Shown: positions 28,305-37,706 of the stretch, one piece after another
How the letters are laid out: every line of letters begins with the position of its first letter
How positions within the stretch are numbered: the stretch's first letter is position 1
Source of the DNA: Kofleriaceae bacterium
GTDB lineage: Bacteria > Myxococcota_A > Polyangia > Haliangiales > Haliangiaceae
Direction: 5' to 3'
Assembly (NCBI GenBank): GCA_020633495.1
Contig: JACKDR010000002.1
Coordinates: forward strand, 124,001 to 188,000
Length of the DNA stretch: 64,000 nt
The notes under the pieces: model-generated
Database searches by the model: none
What the model saw: only the letters and a program-made list of their open reading frames with translations
Told to the model about the DNA's origin: nothing
Made by a program: the position numbers and the translations under genes

Positions 28305-31300
28305 CTACGCCGGCGCGCCCGGCGCCAGCATCGCGACGAAGCGATCGGGGCGGCGCACGCCCATGGACACCAGCAGGGCGTGGCCGCGGGTCACCAGATC
28401 GCGGCCGCCGGCGCCGCCGCGCAGCGCGCCGCGGCGGACCTGGGCGGCGGCGGCGTGGACCGCCAGGCCGGCGCGATCGAGGTGGGCCTCGGCGCGGGTC
28501 AGCTCGATCTCGGCGGCCTCGAGCCGGCCCGCGACCGCGTCGGTGCAGCCGCGCAGCAGCGCGGCCAGGGCGTGGCCCCACGCCGCCGGCCGGTGCTCCA
28601 GCAGCTCGACGTCACGCGACGCCTCGGCGAGCAGGCGGGTCCGGACGGAGCCGTGGGCCTCGGCGGCGGCGGCGATCGCGGCGCGGCCGCGCAGGAACAG
28701 CATGTTGATCGCGACCAGCTCGATGCGGAACAACCGGGCGCGCTCGACCTGGCGGACGCCGGCGACAGCGCGGTCGTGGGCGGCCGTGGCGTCGCCGCGG
28801 TACAGCGCGGCCTGGGTGCGGGCCACCAGGTAGTAGTTGTCGGGCATCTGGTGGGTCGGCGCGTTCCACGCCCGGATCGCGTCGTCGGCGTGGGCCTCGG
28901 CGGCGTCGGGATCGTCCTGGATCAGCCAGGTCAGGTTGCCGAAGCCCATCCGCAGCTGCACCGACGTGTACTGGTCGCCGAGCGAGGCGGCCTCGGCGAG
29001 GCCGCCGGCGACCAGCTCGCTCATGCGGGCCAGGTCGCCGAGCCAGTACCGGCACCAGATCTCGCACAGGCGCGCGGTGCGCAGCTCCCACGACGCGCCG
29101 ATGCAGCGCTCGGTGATGAGCTGGCGGGCGCGGACCGCGGCGTCGCGGCCGGCGCGGAACTGCCCCATGACGTAGCCGGCGGCGGCCTCGCCGAGGAGCA
29201 CCCACGCCTGATCGCGCGGGTCGCCGGTCTGGCTGGCCAGCGCGCTGGCGTCGGCGAGCAGCGCCGCGACCCGGGGCCCGGCGGCGACGCCGCGGGTCGC
29301 GACGTAGCCGGCCTCGAGGCCGGTGGCCCGGCACATCGCCGACGGGTCGCCGCTGTCGAGGGCCAGGCGCATCAGCCGCGCCTGGTAGTCGGCGCCGCGG
29401 ATCGTGTCGACGGTGGACAGGCCCATCGCCGCGGTCCAGCAGGCCGCGAGCTGCGACCGCGCCCGCTCCGACACCGGGCCGGGCGACGACGGCGGCCGCA
29501 GCGTGCGCCACCACAGCCGGGTCCGCGACCACAACAGGCGCGCCACCGCTGTCCGCGGCGTGCCCGGCCGCGGCATCCCGACCTCGCCGAGGATGTCGTC
29601 GAGCAGCGCCAGGCCGTCGGCGATGCGTCCCGAGATCAGCAGCTGCTCGGCGGCGCTGCGGCGCAGGTCGTGGGCGATCGCGTCACCGTCGCGCCCGGCG
29701 GCCTCGCGGTACGCCGCCGCGGCGCCGCCAGCGTCGCCGAGCACGGCGAGGACGTCGCCGAGGGTGGCGCGCAGACGGCGCCGCTCCTCGGGCGGGTGGT
29801 GGCCCTCGAGCGCCAGCCGGTACAGGCGGGCGGCGCGGCGCAGGCGGAGCGCCTCGACCGCGCGCTCGGCGGCGGCGGCGGCGAGCTGGCGGGCCCGCTC
29901 GTCGCGGCCGGCGGCCAGCCAGTGGCGCAGGATCCGCTCGGGGTCGGCGTCCGGCGTGGCCTCGAGGGCGAGCGCGAGCGCCTCGTGGCGGTACTGCATC
30001 GCCCACGGGTCGAGCAGCGCGCGCGCCACCTCGGCGACCCGGTCGTGGTAGGGCTCGACGGTGTCGCGCGGGCCGCGCCCGGTGACGACCGCGAGGTGGC
30101 CGTCGATCAGCCGATCGAGGTGGCTCAGCACCACCGCGAGCTCGGCCTCGGTGGCGGCGGCGGCGACGTCGAGGCGGAGCGGGCCCTCGGCGGCGACCAG
30201 GACGTAGAGCAGCTCCTGCGCGGGCAGCGGCAGGCGAGCGATCCGCCGCCGCAGCAGGTGGTCGAGATCCTCGGCGTCGTGCGCGACGTCGTCGCCGGCC
30301 CCGTCGTCGCCGGCCCCGGTCGCCTGGGCCAGCTCGAGGACGAAGCCCGGGTGCCCGGCGGCGGCGGCGGTGATGGCGTCGAGGCGGGCCGTGCCGGCGG
30401 CGTCGCCGGCCGCGGCCCGGATCAGCGCGGCGCGGGCCAGGGCGCGGGCGGCGTCGGGCGCCAGCGGCCCCAGCGGGAGCAGCTCGACCGGCGCCAGATC
30501 ACCGAGGTCGGCGAGCGCGCGCAGCCGGTCCACCACCGGCGACGGCCGCGCGGTGGCCAGCACCAGCAGCGGCGGCGCGCCGACGCCGGTCATGACCCGG
30601 CCCAGCAGGTCGAGGCTGTCGGGATCGGCGCGGTGCAGATCCTCGATCACCAGCAGCACCGGGTGGGCGTCGGCGAGGCGGCCGAGCAGCTCGCGGAAGC
30701 TGTCGAAGGCGTCGCGGCGGGCGTGGACGACGTCGACGTCGGGCGGCGCCAGCGCGGCGGCCTCGGCGATCTCGACGACCCGCAGGAGCGACGGGAACAG
30801 GCGGCCCAGCCGGCCGGTGCGGTCGGGGAGGATCGACCGGCGGTCGTCGGACGGCACCTCGACGAGCCACTTGCCGAGCTGATCGCTGATGCCGTCGAAG
30901 GCCTTGAAGCGGACGGTCTCGCGCTCGTGGCAGCGCGACGCCAGCACCACCAGGCCGGGCACCGCGTCGGTCAGCTGGGCGACGACGTGCCGGGTCAGCG
31001 CGGTCTTGCCCAGGCCCGACTCGGCGACGACGACGTGGAGGCGGCCGGCGCGCTGGGCGACGCCGAAGCTGGCGACCAGCGTCGCGACCTCGGCGGCGCG
31101 CCCCAGCAGCGGCGTCGCCAGCGTCCGCGCCGGCGGCGTCGGCGCCGGCGCCGCGGCGTCGACCGGCGCGTCGCCGTGCTCGAGCGCGGCCAGCCGGCGC
31201 CGGATCGCCGGGCCGCGCGGCCGCCGCTGCGGATCGCGGCGCACCAGCTCGTCGCACAGCGCGGCCAGATCCTCGGGCGCGGCCGGCGCGAAGGTCGCCA

Positions 31301-32111
31301 CCGGCGGCGCGTCGTGGTGGAGCTTGGCGGCCAGCAGCGAGCCCGGGTCGTCGCCCTCGACGGGGAGCCGGCCGGCCAGCGCCTCGTACAGCATCGCGCC
31401 CACCGCGTACCAGTCGGCGGCCGGGCCGACCGGCCGCGCCGCCGCCTGCTCGGGCGCCATGTACGCCACCGTGCCGACCGCGACCGCGTCGCTGTGCGGA
31501 CGCTCGACGACGTGCGGCACGACCAGGCCGAAGTCGAGGATCACGACGCGGCCGTCCGCGGTGACCAGGATGTTGCTCGGCTTGAGATCGCGGTGGACGC
31601 GGCGCCCGGCGTGGAGCGCGCCGACGCCGGCGGCGATCTGCCGGAACGCGGCGCGCAGCCGGTCCTCGACGAACGCCGGCCCGACCCGGCCGGTGCTGCG
31701 GCGCCGCGACCGCGCCACCGGCAGGCCGCGCGGCGCGGTCGGCGTGCGATCGGGCCCGGCGCTGGCCCACGCCGGCGACCGCACCCAGCTCAGCACGTCG
31801 ACGCCGACCACCAGCTCCATCGTGAAGAACAGCTGGTCGTCGGCCTCGATCAGCTCGCCGAGGCGGACCAGGTTGCGGTGGCGCAGGTCGGCGCACAGCC
31901 GGAACTCGTTCTTGAACCGGACCAGCGCGTCGGCGTCGTCGCCGCGCATCGCCTTGAGCGCGACCTGCTCGCCGGTGCGGCGATCGAGCGCCTGGTAGAC
32001 GACGCCCATGCCGCCGGTGCCGAGCGCGGCGCCCAGCTCGAAGCGATCCGCGAGCAGCCGTCCCCGTCCGGCAGATCCCTGCCGATCACGATCGGCGTGG
32101 GAGGCGCACAT
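28305..32111 (-). CDS. Ser/Thr protein kinase fused to AAA ATPase and TPR-like region
   Basis: 1268 residues. The Hanks-type kinase domain spans about 24-300: Gly loop LGTGGMG, Lys53 (VALKAM), catalytic HRDLKPSN at 173-180, DFG at 193-195 and APE in YMAPEQ. A P-loop ATPase follows, with AESGLGKT at about 363-370 and a Walker B-like VLLVIEDLHRAD near 495. The last ~550 residues are Ala/Leu/Arg-rich helical repeats like the TPR region of LuxR/MalT-type or myxobacterial kinase-ATPase proteins. No membrane helix is evident, so it is probably a cytoplasmic signalling protein. It stands alone. Confidence 0.92.
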   Translation of the reverse strand: MCASHADRDRQGSAGRGRLLADRFELGAALGTGGMGVVYQALDRRTGEQVALKAMRGDDADALVRFKNEFRLCADLRHRNLVRLGELIEADDQLFFTMELVVGVDVLSWVRSPAWASAGPDRTPTAPRGLPVARSRRRSTGRVGPAFVEDRLRAAFRQIAAGVGALHAGRRVHRDLKPSNILVTADGRVVILDFGLVVPHVVERPHSDAVAVGTVAYMAPEQAAARPVGPAADWYAVGAMLYEALAGRLPVEGDDPGSLLAAKLHHDAPPVATFAPAAPEDLAALCDELVRRDPQRRPRGPAIRRRLAALEHGDAPVDAAAPAPTPPARTLATPLLGRAAEVATLVASFGVAQRAGRLHVVVAESGLGKTALTRHVVAQLTDAVPGLVVLASRCHERETVRFKAFDGISDQLGKWLVEVPSDDRRSILPDRTGRLGRLFPSLLRVVEIAEAAALAPPDVDVVHARRDAFDSFRELLGRLADAHPVLLVIEDLHRADPDSLDLLGRVMTGVGAPPLLVLATARPSPVVDRLRALADLGDLAPVELLPLGPLAPDAARALARAALIRAAAGDAAGTARLDAITAAAAGHPGFVLELAQATGAGDDGAGDDVAHDAEDLDHLLRRRIARLPLPAQELLYVLVAAEGPLRLDVAAAATEAELAVVLSHLDRLIDGHLAVVTGRGPRDTVEPYHDRVAEVARALLDPWAMQYRHEALALALEATPDADPERILRHWLAAGRDERARQLAAAAAERAVEALRLRRAARLYRLALEGHHPPEERRRLRATLGDVLAVLGDAGGAAAAYREAAGRDGDAIAHDLRRSAAEQLLISGRIADGLALLDDILGEVGMPRPGTPRTAVARLLWSRTRLWWRTLRPPSSPGPVSERARSQLAACWTAAMGLSTVDTIRGADYQARLMRLALDSGDPSAMCRATGLEAGYVATRGVAAGPRVAALLADASALASQTGDPRDQAWVLLGEAAAGYVMGQFRAGRDAAVRARQLITERCIGASWELRTARLCEIWCRYWLGDLARMSELVAGGLAEAASLGDQYTSVQLRMGFGNLTWLIQDDPDAAEAHADDAIRAWNAPTHQMPDNYYLVARTQAALYRGDATAAHDRAVAGVRQVERARLFRIELVAINMLFLRGRAAIAAAAEAHGSVRTRLLAEASRDVELLEHRPAAWGHALAALLRGCTDAVAGRLEAAEIELTRAEAHLDRAGLAVHAAAAQVRRGALRGGAGGRDLVTRGHALLVSMGVRRPDRFVAMLAPGAPA

Positions 32112-32212
32112 CGCATCGACTGTATCACCCGGGCGCGGTGACGCCGCGACTGCCTCGCGCGACCCGGCGACGGATCAGAGCGCTTCGGAGCTGCCGCGGC
32201 GCGCGCCGCGCG

Positions 32213-33064
32213 TCATGGCCAGCCGGCCGGCGGCACCGACGGGCTGGCGATCGCGAGGTGCTGGAAGCGGAACTGGCGATCGCGGTCGTAGTCGCCGAGG
32301 TACTCGAGCGCGAGCTCGTCGAAGCTGTACTGGCGGACCCAGCGGTAGCCGCAGGCGGCGAGCAGCGGCGTGACGTGGTTGGTGCCGTAGCGCAGCGGCT
32401 CGCCCAGGTCGTCGACGTAGGCGCGGGTCTGGTGGTCGCGCGCGCTGATGCCGGTGCCCTCGACCAGCCGCTTGCCGACGAAGTCGAACGCGACGACCGT
32501 GCGCGGCGACAGGCCGCGCGCCAGCGTCGACAGCGTGGCCCGGACCGCGTCCTCGGTGAGGTACGGCATGACGCCCTCCCAGATCACCAGCGTCGGCTCG
32601 TCGGTGCGCAGCCCGGTGGCGGCCAGACGCTCGACCGGGTCCTCGCGCTCGAAGTCGCACGACGTGTAGTGGGCGGCGTCGACCGGGTAGCCGGCGAGGT
32701 GGGCGAGCCGCTCGCGCTTGGCCGCCTGGGTCGCCGGGTGATCGACCTCGAAGAACGCGACCCCGGCGCGGGGCAGGCGCGCGGCGCGGGTGTCGTAGCC
32801 GGCGCCGAGGACGACGACCTGGCGGACGCTGAGGCGATCGACGGCGACGCCGACGAGGCGGTCGAGGAACGCGACCCGCAGCGCCAGCCACGCCTCCATG
32901 TGCGGGAACCGCTCGTCGAAGCGCGCCGCGATCTCGTGGCCGTCGGGGCCGGCCAGCGCGTCGGCCCACGGGTCGTGCATGATCGGCTGCGGCCACCGGG
33001 TCGCGCGCGCGCGGTACGCGCAGACCATCAGGGCCGTCCGGGAGGCGTCGCTGGCGGCGTCCAT
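32213..33064 (-). CDS. SAM-dependent methyltransferase, leucine carboxyl methyltransferase (LCM) family
   Basis: 283 residues. The SAM site is VVVLGAGYDTRAARLP, followed by the acidic ribose-binding strand FFEVDHPATQAAK. DFE and VIWEGVMPYLTEDAV complete the pattern. These match bacterial LCM/PPM1-like enzymes (TIGR00027-type), several of which methylate small molecules or carboxylates; the substrate here is unknown. Gap to the kinase is about 100 bases and to the J-domain gene about 30. Confidence 0.88.
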   Translation of the reverse strand: MDAASDASRTALMVCAYRARATRWPQPIMHDPWADALAGPDGHEIAARFDERFPHMEAWLALRVAFLDRLVGVAVDRLSVRQVVVLGAGYDTRAARLPRAGVAFFEVDHPATQAAKRERLAHLAGYPVDAAHYTSCDFEREDPVERLAATGLRTDEPTLVIWEGVMPYLTEDAVRATLSTLARGLSPRTVVAFDFVGKRLVEGTGISARDHQTRAYVDDLGEPLRYGTNHVTPLLAACGYRWVRQYSFDELALEYLGDYDRDRQFRFQHLAIASPSVPPAGWP

Positions 33065-33093
33065 CGCCGCGACTGTACACCGCGACCGCGCCG

Positions 33094-33717
33094 CTACTTG
33101 TCGCCGAGGTGCTGGCGGAGCGCGTTGTAGGCGTTGGTGACCCGCATCGACAGCTCGGTGGCGGCCTTCTGCTTGCGGGCGTCGCCGGTGTGGAGGTCGG
33201 GGTGGTACTTGCGCATCATCTTGCGATACGCCGACTTGACCTGGGGCATGTCGGCGCCGACCGGCAGGTCGAGGACGCGGTACCAGTCGGCGACCTCGGC
33301 GTCGCGCGAGCCCGGGCGCGGCGTCCGGCCCGACGACGACGACGACGACGACGACCGCGCGGAGGACGCGCCGCCGCCGCGCGCCGCCTGGTCCTTCATG
33401 CGCCGGAACGCCTCGTCGGCGGCGGCCCGCTGCTTGGCCTCGCGTGCGGCCCGCTCGCCACGGATCTTGCCCTCGCGGGCGTCGGCGAGCTTCTTGCGGG
33501 CCGCGCGCGCGGCGTCGCCGGCGCCGGCGATCCGCGCCACCGGGTCGTCGCCGGCCTTGTGGTGGCTGCGATCGCGGGCCGCGCGACGCGCCGCCAGCTC
33601 CTTCTCGAGCGCGGCGCCGTCGACCTGCGACAGCGGCTCGTCATCGACGATGACCAGCGACGTGATCTGCGAGAGGCCGGAGCGCGCGGTCTCGAGGATC
33701 CGCCGGGTCAGACTCAT
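33094..33717 (-). CDS. J-domain protein with C-terminal J domain
   Basis: 207 residues from ATG 33717. The J domain is at the C-terminus, about 145-207: DWYRVLDLPVGADMPQVKSAYRKMMRKYHPDLH, with the HPD tripeptide that stimulates DnaK. The N-terminal region is basic and helical (residues 35-115), followed by a run of eight serines. There is no Gly/Phe region or zinc finger, so it is a class III J protein. The J domain being C-terminal suggests that the basic N-terminal part targets a specific client. Confidence 0.88.
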   Translation of the reverse strand: MSLTRRILETARSGLSQITSLVIVDDEPLSQVDGAALEKELAARRAARDRSHHKAGDDPVARIAGAGDAARAARKKLADAREGKIRGERAAREAKQRAAADEAFRRMKDQAARGGGASSARSSSSSSSSGRTPRPGSRDAEVADWYRVLDLPVGADMPQVKSAYRKMMRKYHPDLHTGDARKQKAATELSMRVTNAYNALRQHLGDK

Positions 33718-34292
33718 CGCCACCAGCCTAGCGCAGTCCGGCCCCGCCGCGTCGCGGATCCGGCGCCGCGCCGACGGCGGCGCCGCGCCCGCGCCGGTGG
33801 CCACCGCACCGATCCACGCCCCCTCGACGCCGCCCTCGCGGCTTCGCCGCTCGGGCTCCGCTCGGGGGGAGCGGAGCCGCCGTCCCCGTGAAGTTCCCTC
33901 CCGTCGCTCACCACGAGCGACCAGGGACGCCCCCCTCTCGCTCACCCGGGCGGAGGGGGAGGTGCGCAGCACCGACCCCGCAGTCGAGGGGACGGGCACC
34001 GCGCCGCGCTCGTTCCGTCCGGTCGCGCTCCCCATCGCTCACCCCGAGCGGAGGGGGAGGTGCACCGCGCCGCGCTCGTCCCGTCCGGTCGCGCTCCCCA
34101 TCGCTCACCCCGAGCGGAGGGGGAGGTGCACCGCGCCGCGCTCGTCCCGTCCGGTCGCGCTCCCCCATCGCTCACCCCGAGCGGAGGGGGAGGTGCGCAG
34201 CACCGACCCCGGAGTCGAGGGGGCGGGCACCGCGCCGCGCTCGTTTCGTCCGGTCGCGGACCGCGCCGCCGCGCGAGCGCGACCCGACGCCG
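33718..34292. other. Gene-free gap filled by a repeat array
   Basis: 575 bases between the J-domain gene start and the proposed RNase E/G stop, both on the minus strand. Most of it (33817-34225) is the repeat array described separately. The minus-strand promoter of the J-domain gene should lie near 33718-33816. If the RNase frame is read without correction, it runs into the array to 34105. Confidence 0.6.
33817..34225. repeat. Dispersed palindromic repeat, expanded copy B with 66-bp tandem units
   Basis: The array begins with the same 12-bp end as copy A (CGCCCCCTCGAC at 33817-33828) and finishes with its complement at 34214-34225; an imperfect internal end occurs at 33983-33994. Between about 33997 and 34200 a 66-bp unit is repeated about three times with one or two differences. 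Each unit contains a CTCACCCCGAGCGGAGGGGG core. The array has grown by unit duplication. Confidence 0.75.
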
Positions 34293-35994
34293 CTAGTCCT
34301 GGCCGGCCTCGGCGCCGCGACGGCCGCGGCCGCCCCGGCGGCGCCGCTTCTTGCCGTTGGCGCCGCCGACCGCGCGCGGCCGCGGCGGACGGCCGGGCGT
34401 GGCCGGCGAGCTGGGCCGCGACCTTGGCCTCCTCGGCCGCGATCTCGGACGACATCTTGCCGGCGACCCGGTACTGGTCGTGCTTCCAGCCCTTCTGCGG
34501 CACGACCTCGAGCTTCTTCTGGAACTTCTTCTCGAGGCCGTCGAGGAAGTCACGCTCGTAGCGGCTGAGGATCTCGGCGACCCGCGGCGCGCACTCGATG
34601 TCGATCTTGTCGTTGTCGACCATGCTGCCCGAGCGCCGGACCTCGCGCAGGACCTCGTAGGCGACGGTCGTCACCGACTTGACCACGCCCGAGCCCTCGC
34701 AGCTGGGGCACGGCTCGGTGAGCAGCTGGCTCAGCGACTCGCGGGTCCGCTTGCGGGTCATCTCGACCAGCCCGAGCTCGCTGATCTTGGTGACGTTGCA
34801 GCGCGCGCGATCGCGGCCGAGGGCCTTCTGCAGGGCCTCCCAGACCTTCTTGCGGTTGCCCTCGCGATCCATGTCGACGAAGTCGATCACGATGATGCCG
34901 CCGATGTTGCGCAGCCTCAGCTGGCGCGCGACCTCCTCAACCGCCTCGAGGTTGTTCTTGGTGACCGTGTCCTCGAGGTCGCCCTGGCCGACGAAGCTGC
35001 CGGTGTTGACGTCGATCGCGGTCAGCGCCTCGCCCTGGTCGATCACCAGCGAGCCGCCGGAGCGCAGCGGCACCTTGCGCGACACCGCGACCCGCAGCGC
35101 CGGCTCGACGTTGAAGTGATCGAAGATCGGCCGGCGGCCGTCGTACTTCTTGATGCGCTCGGCGTAGCGCGGCAGGAACGTGGTCGTGAACTTCTTGACC
35201 CGCTGGTAGTGGTCCTCGTCGTCGATGAGGACCTCCTGCGTGTCCTCGCGCAGCAGGTCGCGCACGGTGCGCAGGCCGAGGTCGAGCTCGCCGTAGATGA
35301 GCCCGATGCCGTGCTGCGACTCCTCGCGGCGGCCGATCTCCTGCCACAGCCGGGTCAGGAACTCGACGTCGTCCTTGACCTCGTCGTCGGCGGTGCCCTC
35401 GGCGGCGGTGCGGACGATGAAGCCCTGGCCCTTGGTGCGGGCCTGCTGGACGATCTCGCGCAGCCGCTTGCGCTCCTTGTCGGAGGCGATGCGGCGCGAC
35501 ACGCCGACCTGATCGACCGAGGGCATCAGGACGCTGTAGCGCCCGGGGAGCGACAGGTAGCCGGTGACGCGCGCGCCCTTGAGGCCGATCGGATCCTTGA
35601 CGACCTGCACCAGCAGCTGCTGGCCGGCCTTGACGAGGTCCTCGATCTTGCGCTGACCGAGCTGGCGCTTGGAGCGGGCGATGCGCGACGCGGTGCCTTC
35701 GGGGTTCTCGTCCCCGTCGTCGGTGTCAGCGTCCTCGAACAGACGCTTGCCGTCGTCCGAACCGAGGACGTCACCGACGTAGAGGAACGCGGCGCGCTCG
35801 ACCTTGGGGCCGAGATCGACGAACGCGGCCTGCATCCCGGGGAGGACCCGGGTGACCTTGCCGCGATAGATGTTTCCGACGATTCCGCGATCGCGCTTGC
35901 GCTCGACGAAGAGCTCGGCGAGGGAGCCTTCTTCGACCACGGCGACACGCGTCTCGGGCCCCTCGGCGTTGACGACGAGGATGTTCTGGGGCAT
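34293..35994 (-). CDS. Ribonuclease E/G family, apparent frameshift near C-terminus
   Basis: Endoribonuclease for mRNA turnover and rRNA maturation. From ATG 35994 (MPQNILVVNAEGPE) come the S1 domain (GNIYRGKVTRVLPGMQAAFVDLG), the catalytic metal site (AIDVNTGSF and IIVIDFVDM) and the zinc-link CPSCEGSG, giving an RNase G-sized protein of about 565 residues. A Lys/Arg-rich tail ending GGRGRRGAEAGQD is in another frame: the interval is one base longer than a codon multiple, with the switch near 34370-34410. Read without a switch, the protein runs into the repeat array and stops at 34105. I prefer the basic tail. The leader upstream is long and structured. Confidence 0.9.
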
Positions 35995-36444
35995 TGGGGG
36001 CTCTGCAAATAGTTGCGAACGACCCCCCGGCCGTGACACGGATGTCGTGACTGCGTCCCGCTCCGGCGGCCGAAGGAGCCGTGTCGGTAACACGTAAATC
36101 CCGTGACTACAAGGGGATGCCCCGTCACGGACCCACGCGCCGACCCCTGGCCCACCCTTTGCTTTATCTTCGCGAGAGGCTGCTGCAACAGCCTTTAGAA
36201 CCTACCGCCCGTTAGCTTCGATTCGCTTCGCGTCGACTAGCCTGACTATCGTTTGCTTCCTATGACCGCCTCTGGCAACCACCGCCAGGGGCGTTCGTGC
36301 TTTCGGCCGCTGACACCGGCGATGACCCCTGCGCCGCTCGCGCAGCCTCGAGGCATCGTCTTCCAGTCTGCCTGGTGAAACGGGCGGTCGCCAGCCGATA
36401 TTTCGAGGGCCGCCGGCTAATGTGCGGGGGCGGACGATCTCCGC
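35995..36444. other. 450-bp gene-free region, likely RNase E/G leader and divergent promoters
   Basis: This stretch is noticeably less GC-rich, especially 36140-36260, than the rest of the window. No convincing ORF is present. It separates the minus-strand RNase gene from the plus-strand ThrE-type gene. Two inverted-repeat structures occupy the RNase-proximal half (listed separately) and a small GGCTG/CAGCC hairpin occurs near 36178-36193. No match to RNase P RNA, tmRNA or 6S was recognised. Confidence 0.6.
36035..36130 (-). promoter_or_regulatory. Two stem-loops in the leader of the RNase E/G gene
   Basis: GACACGG at 36035-36041 pairs with CCGTGTC at 36079-36085, enclosing an inner GCTCC/GGAGC stem. 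Further upstream CCGTGAC at 36101-36107 pairs with GTCACGG at 36124-36130, with an inner GGGG/CCCC stem around ATG. Both stems would form in the minus-strand transcript, 40-140 bases before the RNase start. In E. coli, RNase E controls its own mRNA through leader hairpins, so similar autoregulation is conceivable. Confidence 0.45.
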
Positions 36445-37686
36445 GTGATCCCGCGCATGGCTGACGTCGTCGCACCTACACCGGAGCCGGCCGACCCCGG
36501 GGTCGCCTTCGTCCTGGCGCTCGCCCGCGCCCTGCACCGCTACGGCACCCCGGCCCACCAGCTCGAGGACGCGCTGGCGGTGATCGCGTCGCACCTGGGG
36601 CTGCGCGCCCAGTTCTTCTCGACGCCCACGACGATCCTGATCTCGTTCGGCGACCCGTCCGAGCTGCGCACCGCGATGCTGCGGGTCGAGGGCGGCGAGC
36701 TCGACATGAACAAGCTCGCCCAGCTCGACGCGCTCGGCGACGACGTCATCGCGCGCCGCATCGACGTCGCCGACGCCACCGCGCGCATCGACGACATCGT
36801 CGGCGCCCGGCCCCGCTACGGCCGCGCCGCCGCGGTGCTCGCCCACGGCCTCACCACCGCCGCGGTCGTGGTCTTCTTCCACGGCGGCGTCGCCGACGCC
36901 GGGGTCGCCGGCGCGATCGGCCTGGGCATCGGCCTGCTGTCGCTGTGGATGCAGCGCTCGACCGCGCAGACGCGGGTCTTCGAGCTGGTCGGCGCGTTCC
37001 TGGCCGCGTTCGTCGGCGGCCTGGCGGCGGCCTGGATCGACGGCGTGTCGTCGTCGGTGGTGACGATCGCCGGCCTGCTGGTGCTGCTGCCCGGCATGAC
37101 CCTCACCGTCGCGATGACCGAGCTCGCGACCCGCAACCTGATCTCGGGGACGGCGCGGCTGACCGCGGCGATCATCGTGCTGCTCGAGCTGGCGCTCGGC
37201 GTCGCGGTCGGCGATCGCGCCGCCCGCGCCCTGGTCGACGTGCCCGCGATCGCGCCGGTGCCGCTGCCGGCGTGGTCGGAGTGGATCGCGGTCGTGACCT
37301 CGGCGCTGGCGATGGTGGTCCTGGTGCGGGCCGCGCCGCGCGCCGCGCCGTGGATCGTGCTGGCGACGGTCACCGGCTTCGTCGGCACCCGCACCGGCAC
37401 CGCGCTGCTCGGCCCCGAGCTCGGCGTCCTGGTCGGCGCGTTCGCGCTCGGCGTCCTGGTCAACGTCTACGCCCGCCTGATGCGCCGCCCGGCCCAGGTC
37501 GTGCTGGTGCCGGCGACGCTGCTGCTGGTGCCGGGCAGCCTGGGCTTTCGCGGCATGTCCTCGCTCTTGCACCGCAACACCCTCACCGGCGTCGAGAGCA
37601 CGTTCGCGATGTTCATGGTCGCGACCGCGATCGTCGCCGGCCTGCTGATCGCCAACGCCACGCTGTCGCCGCGGCGCGTGCTGTAG
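36445..37686 (+). CDS. ThrE-type threonine/serine exporter family protein
   Basis: 413 residues with about ten hydrophobic helices after residue 120. The soluble start (ALARALHRYGTPAHQLEDALAVIASHLGLRAQFFSTPTTILISFG) is the DUF1212 domain of the ThrE family. The membrane part has FHGGVADAGVAGAIGLGIG and LLPGMTLTVAMTELATRNLISGTARL, then a second DUF3815-like half with VPATLLLVPGSLGFRG. A fused single-chain form is typical of ThrE. The start could be GTG 36445 or ATG 36457. Substrate export is inferred from family only. Confidence 0.85.
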   Translation: MIPRMADVVAPTPEPADPGVAFVLALARALHRYGTPAHQLEDALAVIASHLGLRAQFFSTPTTILISFGDPSELRTAMLRVEGGELDMNKLAQLDALGDDVIARRIDVADATARIDDIVGARPRYGRAAAVLAHGLTTAAVVVFFHGGVADAGVAGAIGLGIGLLSLWMQRSTAQTRVFELVGAFLAAFVGGLAAAWIDGVSSSVVTIAGLLVLLPGMTLTVAMTELATRNLISGTARLTAAIIVLLELALGVAVGDRAARALVDVPAIAPVPLPAWSEWIAVVTSALAMVVLVRAAPRAAPWIVLATVTGFVGTRTGTALLGPELGVLVGAFALGVLVNVYARLMRRPAQVVLVPATLLLVPGSLGFRGMSSLLHRNTLTGVESTFAMFMVATAIVAGLLIANATLSPRRVL

Positions 37687-37706
37687 CCGGCGCCCGAGCC
37701 CGCCCC

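Noticed and set aside
28380..32141. 1253-codon plus-strand ORF opposite the kinase gene
   Set aside because: Arg/Gly/His/Ala-rich shadow. The minus-strand frame has all kinase and P-loop motifs.
33997..34200. CRISPR array of 66-bp period
   Set aside because: The whole 66-bp unit repeats with no unique spacers and no cas genes are in the window.
35995..36444. RNase P RNA, tmRNA or 6S RNA in the RNase leader
   Set aside because: None of the conserved signature blocks of these RNAs was found on either strand.
36260..36475. 71-codon minus-strand ORF in the leader region
   Set aside because: Composition is Arg/Ser/Ala-rich, it overlaps the ThrE-type gene start, and it has no ribosome site.
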